Shown piece by piece: positions 21,606-31,830 of a DNA stretch of 64,000 nucleotides. Origin of the DNA: Thamnaconus septentrionalis (Eukaryota; Chordata; Actinopteri; Tetraodontiformes; Monacanthidae); NCBI GenBank assembly GCA_009823395.1, contig CM020511.1, positions 22,115,001 through 22,179,000 on the forward strand. The letters are read 5' to 3'. A program made the translations under genes and the position numbers. The notes below the pieces were generated by a model that made no database searches, was not told the origin of the DNA, and saw only the letters and a program-made list of their open reading frames with translations. The number at the start of each line of letters is the position of its first letter. Position 1 is the first letter of the stretch.

Positions 21606-22693
21606 CTTCCTTCTTCCAGTGGCGCCCAGACCAAAAGAAGTCCACCAAAAGCTTCTGGATTTGCGCAAAAATTCCAGTTGGTGGAACCAGCACTTGAAAT
21701 CGATGCCATAAGGAGCCAGCCACCAGGTTGTTGATGACCAGAACTCTTCCCCTATAAGACAGCTGAGGGAGCAACCATTTCCAAGAAAGTAACCTGGCTC
21801 GAACCTTGTCCAGCACTCCCTCCCAGTTTTTACTCACCAAATCCTCTTTACCCAAGTATACCCCTAGGACTTTGATGCCATCCTTTCTCCACCTGAGTCC
21901 TCCTGGAAGAACTGGAGTGTCTATTGGGCTCCACTGGCCAATGAGACAAGCCTCACTCTTGGCCCAGTTTACTTTGGCCGATGAGGCGTTCTCGAATAGT
22001 TGGAGACCTTGTTTAACTGTTAAAACATCTTGTTTATCTTTTAAAAACACATTGACATCATCTGCATATGCAGAGACAACAATCGACTTGGTATCTAAAA
22101 GTCCAGGGGGGCTCAGGCCGCTCACCTTGCCTCTGAGCCATGCCCGGAGAGGTTCAATGGCTAAACTATACAGCTGGCCAGAAAGGGGGCATCCCTGTCT
22201 AATGCCTCTTTTGACCGGCACAGGTCTGGTCAGTCCACCCCTCACTTTCACCACACAGCAAACATCATTATATAAAAGTTTAACCAAATTCAAAAAAAGC
22301 TCTCCCATCCCAAAGGCCCGCAAAGCAGTAAACAGAAAATTATGATCAATACGATCAAAGGCTTTTTCTTGGTCTATTGAAATTATACCAATGTTTAAAC
22401 CATACGTATTGCACTCCTCAAAAACATCTCTCAATATAAACAGATTGTCTAAAATGGACCTGCCTGGAACACAATATGATTGGTCCACACCAATTATTTG
22501 ATCCATAAAAACTTTCAGTCTGTTTGCTAAAACTTTCGAGAGAATTTTATAGTCTGTGCAAAGTAGTGCAACCGGACGCCAGTTCTTTAAAAGTGTCAGG
22601 TCTCCCTTTTTAGGTAAAAGGGAGATCACTGCACGCCGACATGAAGCTGGGAGAAGTCCACTGTTAAAAGATTCATTAAAAACATCTAAAAGG
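21421..22693 (-). pseudogene. Tx1 LINE ORF2 reverse transcriptase
   Basis: RT block order is clear: ISLLPKKGDLTLLKNWRPVA, LANRLKVFMDQIIG, SIDQEKAFDRIDH (first Asp), GIRQGCPLSGQLYSLAIEPL and catalytic YADDVNVF near 22050-22070, then WAKSEACLIG and LGVYLG. Upstream the frame is joined by a one-base shift in a T-run near 22690 (LGHDLLDVFNESFNSG). Two catalytic Asp of YADD are intact. The enzyme copies its own RNA at a nicked target. This copy is cut by frameshifts on both sides. Confidence 0.9.
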
Positions 22694-23780
22694 TCATGTC
22701 CTAAAAAACCCCAAAAATGTTCCGTCCAGCCCTGGAGACTTCCCAGAGGCCATCTGTGTCACCTTTGCTTGGTCCTGGAGGAAAGAGCCCAGGCGCTTCT
22801 TTGCTCTTCCAAGCTGTTCAGGGGGAAGAGCCGTCACCCCTTCCAGATCCTCAATGTCCTTCTCCAGCTTTTCAACTGTTCTTTTAATTTCAGTCGTGGA
22901 GGATACACTGTAGTTTTGGGTAAAAACTCTAATTTGTGTCTTCCCCACCTCCCACCACTGAATGAGTGAAGGATAAAACTGTTTTTGCGTTTGCCAATAA
23001 AACCAAAAATATTTAAAATTGTCGCAAAAATTAAAATCATTTAAAAGTTTAATGTTAAAATGCCAGAACATTCTTTGTGTCTTATCATCGGTTAAAAGTA
23101 GCTCTGTTGTAATTAAGTGGTGGTCAGTAAAACCTACAGGATGAATTTGGGAGTTTCCTGCACGATTTAAAAAAGGGGCTGAAAGATAAAACCGGTCAAG
23201 CCTCGCTGCACTGACTCCTCCCCCACCCATCCTCATCCAGGTGTATTGTCTAGTGGAGGGATGTTTTATTCTCCACACATCGACGAGATGAGCTTCCTCT
23301 AAAGTTTCAGAGAGGAGCTTGGACGAGGCCTGGTGAGGCTCTTGGCCAATTCGGTCGAGGTTATCAATGCAGCAGTTCCAATCCCCACCCACCACTATGC
23401 ACTCCCCCTGTGCAACACTCGCAAGTTTTTTTTTAAAAACTTTAAAGAATGCTACACGATCAGGAAATAAGTTAGGTGCATAAATATTAAAAATGGTAAA
23501 AATAAAACCTCTAATTTCTATTCTAGTAATTAAAAGCCGGCCATGTATGGGCTCGGAATCTGACAGAATGTTAACACTCAGAGGGCGAAAAGAGCACAGC
23601 GACACCGGCACTTAGGTTTGTGCCGTGGCTGAGTTTGTGTTGCCCTCTCCACCAAAGCCGCCAGTCAATCTCATTGTCAATGTCACTATGTGTCTCCTGT
23701 AAAAGGATAAAATCTAGCTTTTTTTGTTTAAAAATCTCACCCACCAGAGCCCTTCTTTGTGCACCCCTTCCCCCATTCAT
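22694..23780 (-). pseudogene. Tx1 LINE ORF2 AP-type endonuclease
   Basis: The N-terminal part (LVGEIFKQKKLDFILLQETH) has the catalytic Glu in LQETH. A stop/frameshift near 23600 separates it from the rest. The second frame gives FTIFNIYAPN, VVGGDWNCCIDNLDR (Asp-Asn), ARLDRFYLS and GFTDHHLITTELL (terminal Asp-His). All APE active-site residues are therefore present. After EQLGRAKKRLGSFLQDQAK it jumps directly to ASGKSPGLDG of the RT domain; the family has about 100 more residues between, so a deletion near 22765 removed them. Confidence 0.88.
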
Positions 23781-23970
23781 GTGAAGATATCTTTAAAAGA
23801 TCCATAGAGAAAAGAGTTAAAAGGGTAAAAGAGACAAGATATAAAAGCCAGTTAAGAGACACCAAGTGAAAAACTGCCACACTAAAAAACTAAGATTTTA
23901 ACAGTTTTGCTTTACTAGAAATCTTTTTAACTTTTAACCTTTTCCTAAGAGAAGCCACATGTTTAGCCAG

Positions 23971-25046
23971 TCAATATCTCTTCCTTTCATCCAGTTCATC
24001 AACCCCCGCCATTTTCTGGTGGGTGCTGACGGACCGGATGAACTTGACAATGTCCGGGAAGTAATCGGTTACTTCCACGGACTTAAAAAAGTGACTTCCT
24101 TCGTCTAAAAAGTCAGTGACTTCCTGGCAACAGCTCGTGTGAGTAGCCGTCATGCGTCAGATTTTCAGTTCTTTGTCGCTGTCTGCCACTGAGGCTGAGA
24201 GTCATCTCTTTTTCTTCATTTTCCTCTTTTGATGGCACTGGGTGCAGGAGCTACATCCTGCAATGACACGGGTGTATCCCGCACCGGTGTCTTCAGGACT
24301 GACAACACTAGCTTCTTCTTCCCCCAACCCCTCGACCTCTGCTGCACGCCGCAGCAGATGATGAAGCTGCGGTGGTCATTAGTAGCGCCAGCATAACTTA
24401 GCTGTGCCGGTTTTGGGGGCGCGGCGGGTACAGCTCCGGCCCCGCACTCCTCTCCACCCGGACCAGGGAGCGTTACCACCGCCCGGTCTGTGCGGACACG
24501 CCACCCTTTTAGGTCCGACATCCCCGCACTCAAAACATTTCAGATTCCCTGAGTTTGCATAGACCATGTAGTAAGCATCCCCATGTTTTACTCGGAAAGA
24601 AATGTCTAGGGTCGGGTGTCGAGGTACATGAACACCTGTCTGCGAAGAGATTGAGCGTGCTGGAGCTTCTCGTTCTTACAGCCCAAAGTGACGTTTTAAA
24701 ACCGCTCGCAAACTTACCGTGCGCGCGCAACTCTCTCCAACGCCTCGTTCGGGATGAGCGGAGGTGCGGGCGCTTACGGTGATGCGGGTTGATGGTACTG
24801 CCAGCGGGGACACCTGGATGAACTCCCGTCCAAAGTTAGTCCCTCACCGATCAGGTCACTGACGTGTTTCTGATCGGTCAGAAACACGACCAGTGCCTTG
24901 TTCATACGGGATGCGTATGAGATGTTGGCGTGCCCCACCTGCTCCCCGATCGCCAGTAGAACTTGTTCCACGGAGGAGCTCGGTGGGGACGCAACGCGGA
25001 CGCCGTTCCTCAGTGAGAGAGGCGACGCCGCAGAGGGCGAAGCCAT
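23971..25046 (-). pseudogene. Tx1 LINE ORF1, frameshifted
   Basis: Start at ATG 25046 (MASPSAASPLSLRNGV). It encodes an RRM-like segment (ANISYASRMNKALVVFL) followed by frameshifted blocks RAHGKFASGFKT and YANSGNLKCFECGDVG. A zinc knuckle follows, CFECGDVGPKRVACP, in which the His is replaced by Pro. The C-terminal block FKSVEVTDYFPDIVKFIRSV with a basic end lies at 24120-23971. ORF1 proteins of this clade coat the LINE RNA. At least three frameshifts interrupt this copy. Confidence 0.8.
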
Positions 25047-25244
25047 CTCGGCCACAAGGCTGCCGGCGACAAACAAAACAAAAAAGGACACAAAACTAAA
25101 CTAAGAAAAAATACAAGACTACACTCACACAATCAAAAAATATTAATAAACAATTCTAAAGTGCTCAGTATGAAAAAAAGTTAAAAAAAACACCGAAATT
25201 TTTAGATCACCTATCCGCCACCAAGAGACACGTCCGCCACCAGG

Positions 25245-25288
<44 letters not shown>
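25245..25288. repeat. (TAGA)n microsatellite
   Basis: Eleven perfect TAGA units directly at the 5' border of the Tx1 LINE. The partner block is at 20134-20150. Confidence 0.95.
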
Positions 25289-27720
25289 AAACACAACTAG
25301 AAAATTATTTTTGTTTGCACACTTACTGCCCCAAGTGTTGCCTCCTCCTGTTTCCAAACATCTCTTCTGGGCACAATTTGATCAACCCTATTGAATTCAT
25401 GAAGGCATTATAATTTCATAAATTTCTCAAACGAATGAAGTAATCATTTAAAAATGAGCCATTAAAACAGTTTGAACACTGAAGTTCAAACACTTCAAAG
25501 TTATTAAAAATAAAAGTTATTGAAACAAGTAAAAAGAAGAAAAATCTCTCTGGACGAGGCCTCGTCGGCTCCACCAGTGTCTCCCTCCTAATCACAGCTT
25601 AATTATGACTCGTCTGCCTGACGAGTCAAAGTGCTGTGAATGATATTTGTTCATTCACAGCACTTTGCTTTGCCCCCACGAACCCCCAACCCCCAAGCCA
25701 AAAGGGACCTTTTCTCCTCCTGCGAGGAGAATGGTTACTCTCGGACCCCTGCAGGCCGACGGCTGCACATCTGCAGCAACATTTGTTTACTAAAAACCTG
25801 CGAGTTGATTCCAAAGTTCCGCATTAGGATTCAGCTGACGGTGCGCACGTCTGCTGGCGTGACAACCATCCGGGAGGCAGCCAGGAAAGAGGAGGAAGAG
25901 GAGGAAAGGGAGGAGGAGGAAGAGGCGACGGTTTTGTAGAGGAGGCACCATCCCCCAGGGGGCAACGTCTCTTTTTTCTGACAACATTTCACTCCAGCAG
26001 CGTTATTATTCCAGCGTGAGACTTAGAGAGGAAATAATTAGTTCATATGAAAACTGCAGTGATACAGCAGCAGCAGCAGCTGTCTGGATGACGTTTACAA
26101 GTTACTCTTGTCCAATAATTATTCAATCAAAAGTCAGAGGAATGCTGGGCCGGTGGGACGCTAATTAGGTGAGCAGGGTGCTGAACATACAAACGCAAAA
26201 AAAAAAAAAAAAGGAATCCCAAAACGCAAAGATGCGAAACCAATGATGTAAATGTTGATATCAAGAAATGTTGCCGACGATAAAAACCATTGAAACGAGA
26301 CTTTTGAGCCATTTCCATCGCGGCAGACCGGGCAGTGCCTCCTCACAAAAGTTTAAAATTTACAACAACCATTTCAGTTTATTGCAAGAAATTAGGAGGA
26401 AATCCAGTGGTCAATACGAGCTGTTTATTAATTGACTTTTTCCATCTGACTAACTGACGAACTGAGGTAAGTACCGCGCGTGTTTGATGCTGATGCGTTC
26501 TGCTGACGTCACGTCTGCGACTGCCGAAACTACTTCGTGACAGTCCAGATCCCCTGCCAGAGGGGCGGAGCCACCGAGTACTAATGTGATCAGCAGCAAT
26601 ACTGTGATGCTCCCATCCCCCCCTCTGCCCCTTGCCCTCCCTCCCTCTCTCCTCCCTCTTGGTCGTTAATGTTCTGCAGCGTGATTGGACCGTCTCATCT
26701 GCTGCATTAGACATAAAAAAACCAAAAACAAAACTAAACTAAACTAAAATAATTTACCCCTCTTGAGTCACCCCCTAACGATAATCAACCGAATCCTCAA
26801 CAATGAGTCACTGAGTCAGAAACTCATATTTGTTTTTGTCCCAAATGACTGAAACAATCTCCGGGATAACATACGGCCGCACGCCACTGATGGTTTTCGC
26901 CATTATGAGCGGACAGGCTAATTACTGTACATCTGCAGAGAGTACAAGGGTGGATGGTGTGTGTTTGTGTGTGTGTTTGTGTGTGTGTGTGTAGGGGTGG
27001 TAGCGAAGGGACGGGGGAGAGCCTTCCGTTATTGCAGCTGATTTCCCACAGCTGTCAGTCTCCTTAATGTGTGTCCGCGCCAGGCTCCCAACTTTGGCAC
27101 TTATATAATCTGCTTATTAAAAGCCGCTTGACCCGAACTTGGCCAAAAAAGCAAATAAACAAAACAAAAAAACACCAGGTTTCACTTACAGCCTTCAGGC
27201 CGTCAGATGTTGAACCCCTGATAATGACTCCACAAACTGCAAGTCACAGCGTTGTAGAGAATGGCAAAAAAAAAAAAAAGTGCAGTGCATCAACGCCTCC
27301 AACCAGTTTCAGCTGGTGCTACTCTTGGTTCAGTTTGGTTCGGTTCCTCTGGTCTGGCAGTGTTTCAGTGTCAGTGAGGAGGACAGAGAGGAGAGAGAAT
27401 CAGGACAAAACCCCTATCAGTAAGAAGAAAAACAAGAAGAACAATAGAGTTGTTTTCTGTGCTGGTCCAACAATCCCTCCAGATATACAGTAGTTCCGAG
27501 TTGTGAAAGGCGGTGTGTAAATAATACATTACCCTGAATCTGGAAACTGGAACCATCCAGGTGTGAAGGCTCACAACGACGAGGTTGGAATGAAACTGGA
27601 CATGTTTCTTTGTGCACAGATATATTGCTGATTTATTTTTAAAGGCCAAATGCAGAGGGAGGCAAACAGTGTCCCCCTTGAGTGGTTTTCTCATCCAGCC
27701 ACTAAGACATTTACACTAGG
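25289..27720. other. Non-coding stretch, no gene recognised
   Basis: This contains an imperfect inverted stretch near 25633-25670 (agtgctgtgaatgatatttgttcattcacagcactt), a GGA-rich run at 25885-25930, an A-tract at 26198-26213, a GT-rich run at 26957-26995 and an A-tract at 27264-27279. Short frames here show no domain. It might contain host regulatory or intronic sequence, but nothing shows it. Confidence 0.5.
25631..25669. other. Short palindrome (hairpin)
   Basis: aaagtgctgtgaatga and tcattcacagcacttt form 16-bp arms around a short loop (tatttgt). The strands pair perfectly. No known role; it could be a MITE remnant or an excision scar. Confidence 0.7.
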
Positions 27721-27722
27721 GT

Positions 27723-27883
27723 CCAAATCCTTGTCTTAACCCTATTCTGAACACTAGCCCAAATCCTAGTGTGAAACCTTGTCTGATTCTTGGTCCGAAC
27801 CCTGATCTGAACACTGGTCTGAAACCTGGTCCAAACTCTGGTCCAAACCCTGGTCTAAACCATGGTCTGAACCCTGGTCCACA
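27723..27883. repeat. 12-bp minisatellite
   Basis: About thirteen degenerate copies of a 12-bp unit of the form aaccctggtctg. Variants keep the period without indels. On the minus strand it gives a G-F-G-P/R-P-x pattern that is only a by-product. Confidence 0.9.
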
Positions 27884-28111
27884 GTTCTGGCTTCTCCCTT
27901 CCAGCAATGGGAGCTGTGATATGAGGCCAACACAGATCACGGACGAGTAATTGGTCTCTTCAGGAAACTGTTGGCTCTGCACTTGCTGCCGCGCCGTGAC
28001 ACCCGTTGAGCTGAACTTCAGAGCCTGTTAACATCGCCTAATTTAAGCTCACCCTTAAATCAGCGCCAGTCAAAGAGGGATTATAACTTTCTGTGAAGTG
28101 AGTGTGTGTGC

Positions 28112-28145
<34 letters not shown>
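28112..28145. repeat. (GA)n microsatellite
   Basis: A gagaga run of about 34 bp. Confidence 0.9.
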
Positions 28146-28148
<3 letters not shown>

Positions 28149-28279
28149 GGAAAAAGAATCACATTCTTCATTTCCCCTCCGCTGCCACATTGTCTCGACT
28201 ATCTGCAGATAACAGTGGACAAAAGAGGAGGGAAAGCGCTGACAACGGACGCAATTTAACACGTGGATCACTGTAGAAT

Positions 28280-28329
28280 CCCCGTGACCCTGAATAGGAA
28301 TAAGCGGGTATAGAAGATGAATGAATGAA
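28280..28329 (+). mobile_element. Tail-only SINE insertion with 15-bp target duplication
   Basis: A 50-bp piece (ccccgtgaccctgaatagg... tagaagatgaatgaatga) matches only the last 50 bp of the SINE at 39713-40091. It is flanked by perfect 15-bp repeats, ggatcactgtagaat, at 28265-28279 and 28330-28344. This is an extreme 5' truncation during target-primed reverse transcription. Confidence 0.85.
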
Positions 28330-28344
28330 GGATCACTGTAGAAT

Positions 28345-28640
28345 GTACTTGTGTATTTTACTTAAAATAAAAAGTGTCCTGAACTCATTTCAGCTTACTG
28401 TGTTGACTCTCCTCATTTAATCTTAGGAAAGACAACTTTCGACTGAGGCGAGTAAACAAACTGCAAGTTGCAAGTTACCTATACTTTGAAGTATGAATGA
28501 ACAAGAAGCATCTGTAAAACCTGGAGAAACTCGTCAGCTTTCCGCAGCATTTGGCATCTCTCGTTGAATACACATGCGCAGTTGCACACTGACGACACGT
28601 TAAGATATGTCGACGTGATTGAAGCGCTCAAACGATGGCA
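28345..28640. other. Spacer, no gene recognised
   Basis: AT-rich unique-looking sequence between the SINE tail and a LINE fragment. Confidence 0.4.
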
Positions 28641-28830
28641 GTGCCTGAGATGTGAGATCGACACCCTTTCAGCTACCCTCCAATGTTCTGGGATCCTACC
28701 TCTTCTCCAGTAGACTTGCAGGATTCTCCACAGATGCAGCAGGAGTTTGGGACAGTTCTTGTACACTTTATATGATGTGCCACTCGGTCCAGGAACAGAA
28801 CTTGCCCTTGCTTTGCGGACAACACCCCTG
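28640..28830 (-). pseudogene. LINE reverse transcriptase fragment (R2/NeSL/HERO-like)
   Basis: The minus strand reads VVRKARASSVPGPSGTSYKV, then YKNCPKLLLHLWRILQVYWR and RGRIPEHWRVAE. This is the block before RT motif 1 in R2-superfamily LINEs (A/S-P-G-P-x-G-x-x-Y-K-x-Y-K-x-C-P). Nothing downstream of it remains. It is a short relic with no catalytic residues; the clade is uncertain. Confidence 0.6.
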
Positions 28831-29190
28831 CCTCCCTTTTCGCTGCAGTTCTGTCATGTCGAACTGCACCCCTGGTTGAGGGGGGTCAATGAGGACTGAT
28901 TGACGGGTTGACTGATATTGGAATTTTAAAGGCTGATATAATAATAGTTTGGATAAGGGAAAGCCAATAATCGATTAATTGGCTGATATTCAAAATGCAA
29001 AAGAAAAAGCAAGGAACATGAAGACACAGAAAATGGATTTTGCCCATTTTCTACTTTGTACTTCCACAAAAATAGTTGCATATAAGAAAATGTTGTTCTG
29101 TACAGTTCCAATCTGTGCTTGTGCTATGTGTTAATAAAAGTTAAGCTGATTGGTTTTGTTGTTTTTTTTGTATGCATGGGCACATTATGG

Positions 29191-29429
29191 GAACCGATGA
29201 AATCCCTGTGATATTCCATTGTCCTCTTTGTCATTTTGAAGAACCCTGCACAGAACTAGGTTTTTTCACATTTGCGTCAGCATCTTAAAAATAAGGAAAC
29301 TGTGAAGTGTCCATATGAAAACTGCATTTTTGAGAGCAATGTCTACTCAACATTAATGCTCATAAATGCAAAGAGCATCAGCTTCCCAGTCAGCAGTGGT
29401 TGAAGCCTGACATTGCCTTGCACAGCACA
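29191..29429 (+). pseudogene. C2H2 finger fragment of the two-gene transposon (copy A)
   Basis: Plus strand, with two small indels. The first finger is IFHCPLCHFEEPC...HLRQHLK. The second is VKCPYENCIFESN and, after a shift, NAHKCKEHQ. The order and spacing equal the second and third fingers of the transposases at 38.1 kb (CQLC...HINNHLK, CMFQGCSFQTNVYG) and 54.9 kb (CPCC...HINHHLK, CVFENCHFKTNIYG). I infer the 5' part of a third, more decayed copy. The rest of the transposase is not visible here; an antisense MULE element follows. Confidence 0.65.
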
Positions 29430-29455
29430 CCTCACAATTCAGATCCAGATGTATC

Positions 29456-29458
<3 letters not shown>

Positions 29459-29490
<32 letters not shown>
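29459..29490. repeat. (AT)n microsatellite
   Basis: 16 AT units. Confidence 0.95.
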
Positions 29491-29495
<5 letters not shown>

Positions 29496-29693
29496 AGGCT
29501 GCATATAGTTTTTATGGTTCATCATGACCATTACCACCACCACCATACATACATAAGCACATTGCATTAGGTAACAATGGTAACAATGTACAGACCATGC
29601 AATCACAATACAAAATGTTTATTAATATTAGAACCTTTATAATCAACATTTTCCTCCACATTTAGCCCCAACATGAACCCCCAAACAGGGCCA

Positions 29694-31830
29694 CTAGTGA
29701 TGACCACAAAGAGATGTGTTGTCCTCTACACATTTAGCCATCGAGTGAGGGACACTTTTCTTTGGACTTTCCTTTGAATATTGATGCTCTTTTCTTGAGC
29801 ACTTTGGAGGGCACCCAGGTATCAAAACACATCTCCGCCCAAGTGCTGACTTTCTTCTTGCAATCGCTGTTGGTTGTACACCAATCATTTTTGAAGACCA
29901 AAACGATGCAGAGCCGATATGATGGCGCTATCGTTCATTTTACGATAGGTCTCTCGAAAGGCATGAATTGGTGCAGAAACTGTCTTTCTGTTGTTTACGA
30001 CATCCGTCAGGCGACAAATGTAGTAAGCCTCTATCCTGGTGATAACAAAATCTACTAGCTGAGTAGCATTGAATGCCTTTAACCTGTGGAGAACCTTCTC
30101 CTTCACCACTTTTACTGCACTCTCAACAAAATTGTTGGTGTTGTGCCCTCTAGTAAGGAGATCATGTCGAAGACAGATAGCCCACTCTTCACGTCTCCCA
30201 CACACCAGTAGTTATGAAATCAAATGTCCAGTAAAGATGGAGATTGTTTGCTAAATTGCATATTGTCAGGATTTGCACTCTTTTCTTCAGACAGGTGTGT
30301 TTGTCTTACCTTGGCTTTACATGTTTCGGCGGAGCTTCCGTCTTCTTCAGAAGGGTCAAAAGCCAAGGTAAGACAAACACACCTGCTTGAAGAAAAGAAA
30401 GCGCAAATATACTATACTTTTAATAGATATTATAAACACAATCAAGCTGTTGTATATTGCCACTTCTATGAAGAATTAAGAGAGGAAACACACCTCTGCC
30501 AGGTGGTGGAGGAATTTAAGATATTTCACTTTAACAGGGTCGGCAAGACATCTGTTGTGCAGCGTATTGTGTCAACCAGGGTTCAGAAAAGACGCTGCAC
30601 AATGTCAACTCGTTCTCACACTCTTTTACTCTGCCCTGCTGCCACACACATCCACAGGCTTGATGAGACAATTACCGAACTCTTAATCAGGCATTACATA
30701 ACGATAACAGCACCTGTAACGCTATAACATCGAACATTGCACATAACTGTACAGCGTTAGGTTTGCATTGTTTTCAGACATAACACAGCGCTGTCAGTGC
30801 TTGTCAGCATAGACAAGGTTCTTGAAGGAATTTTCGAGCTGTGGTCGGTCATTCTTATGGACACCATTGCAGGTATTCCACAACCATCGCCACATGGCCT
30901 GAAGTCAGGGATGTAACAACAAAACAATACATAGCAGGTTAAAATCTATCCAATGTGTTAAGATTAAAAAATGTGGGATGAAAATTTATTTGCAAGAATT
31001 GAGTGTATGGTTACGTCCGTACATGCAGTAGATGAAACACGTACAGTAACAGCCTGGCTCGAGGGAAAACTGTTTGGAGGGAATGTCGCAGTGCCCTGCA
31101 GTAATCTGTCATGATGACTTGAGGCTGTTCCCGTCCAAAAAAGCTCCCAGTAGGCAAAAGGGATTGCAGAAGTTTAGGCCCAGATGTTATGGTGGACTAC
31201 ATGTGGCGATGACCACATGACCATCATCAGTTCTCTCAATTTTTGCAATGGTATCCTCTTGCTCACTGTTGTACTGGTGAAGTCTATGCTTTAGATTGAC
31301 CAGCATCTGCTCTCCTGATTGTGAACCATAAGGTCTGACATATTTTAGTAAATATTTAGTAAAGCCTGCAAAAATCAAGAAAAAAGGAAAGCGTGGGTGT
31401 GAGAGAGAAAAAACCAACCAAAGAATCGAACAAAAACATAAACCATGTTCATGCACACTCAATATATCAGAAAGTACTAAATACAATTTACCTGTAGTAA
31501 ACATAATCGACCCATAAGAAAGGAATTTTATGGTTTTGTATTTCTACATGTTTCTAAGCTTGTAACAAAACTGAAGATCTGGACAAATGGAGCGGTCTGC
31601 AGCAGCGTAAATGTAGTTGTCACCTTTCTGTTCCTGCAGATCATATTTTAGCGTATCTAGCGCAGAAGACCGGGAGTGGCCACTCTGAAAGAGCATCCTG
31701 TGTTTCTGTGGTTGCGGATGACACATCCCTCTTCCGCAAAGCATCAGCACAAAACAGCCGGTGTTTGTGCTCATGTCTAAGATTGATGTGAAATATGTAA
31801 CCCTCCCTAATTTGAGGATCCAGAGACATA
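29694..31830 (-). pseudogene. MULE transposase with SWIM-type C-terminus, multi-exon relic
   Basis: Minus-strand blocks in order: HEHKHRLFCADALRKRDVS and GHSRSSALDTLKYDLQE (31.8-31.55 kb); YNSEQEDTIAKIERTDDGH (31.37-31.19); FFGREQPQVIMTDYCRALRH with RARLLLYVFHLLH (31.18-31.02); AMWRWLWNTCNGVHKNDRPQ (30.9-30.78); NTNNFVESAVKVVKEKVLHR and the Arg/Ser-rich tail GVQPTAIARRKSALG (30.2-29.69). The MTD Asp and C/V-F-H motif are those of MULE/MuDR catalytic domains. The succession equals fish MULE proteins with a SWIM finger region, although the CxCxH itself is not seen. Gaps between blocks could be introns. A ribozyme-like hairpin interrupts it at 30.3 kb. Several stops make it a pseudogene. Confidence 0.75.
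30272..30407 (-). other. Hairpin enclosing a hammerhead-ribozyme-like core
   Basis: Arms of about 48 bp (30272-30319 and 30358-30407) pair with few mismatches. On the minus strand the centre reads CTGAAGA, a small stem CGGA-AGC-TCCG, then CGAAAC, then atgtaa. This is the hammerhead order stem I - CUGANGA - stem II - GAAA - stem III - NUH - stem I, with the long arms as stem I. The N of CUGANGA is A instead of the usual U, and stem III would be only 1-2 bp. Penelope-like retroelements carry such minimal hammerheads. No Penelope coding sequence is nearby. Similarity is by motif only. Confidence 0.5.

Larger units (their letters stand above)
20134..25288 (-). mobile_element. Tx1-clade (L1 superfamily) LINE between (TAGA)n blocks
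   Basis: A minus-strand non-LTR retrotransposon with ORF1 (about 25046-23970) and ORF2 (about 23780-20201). Its 3' end at 20151 runs directly into (GATA)4 at 20134-20150, and its 5' end at 25243 directly abuts (TAGA)11 at 25245-25288. The Tx1 clade contains families that insert into specific multicopy targets, including microsatellites. The symmetric tetranucleotide flanks suggest that here. ORF2 has lost a segment between endonuclease and RT and carries several frameshifts. Confidence 0.87.

Noticed and set aside
30224..30727. Plus-strand 167-codon frame
   Set aside because: It is antisense to the MULE region and reads through the hairpin; no domain.
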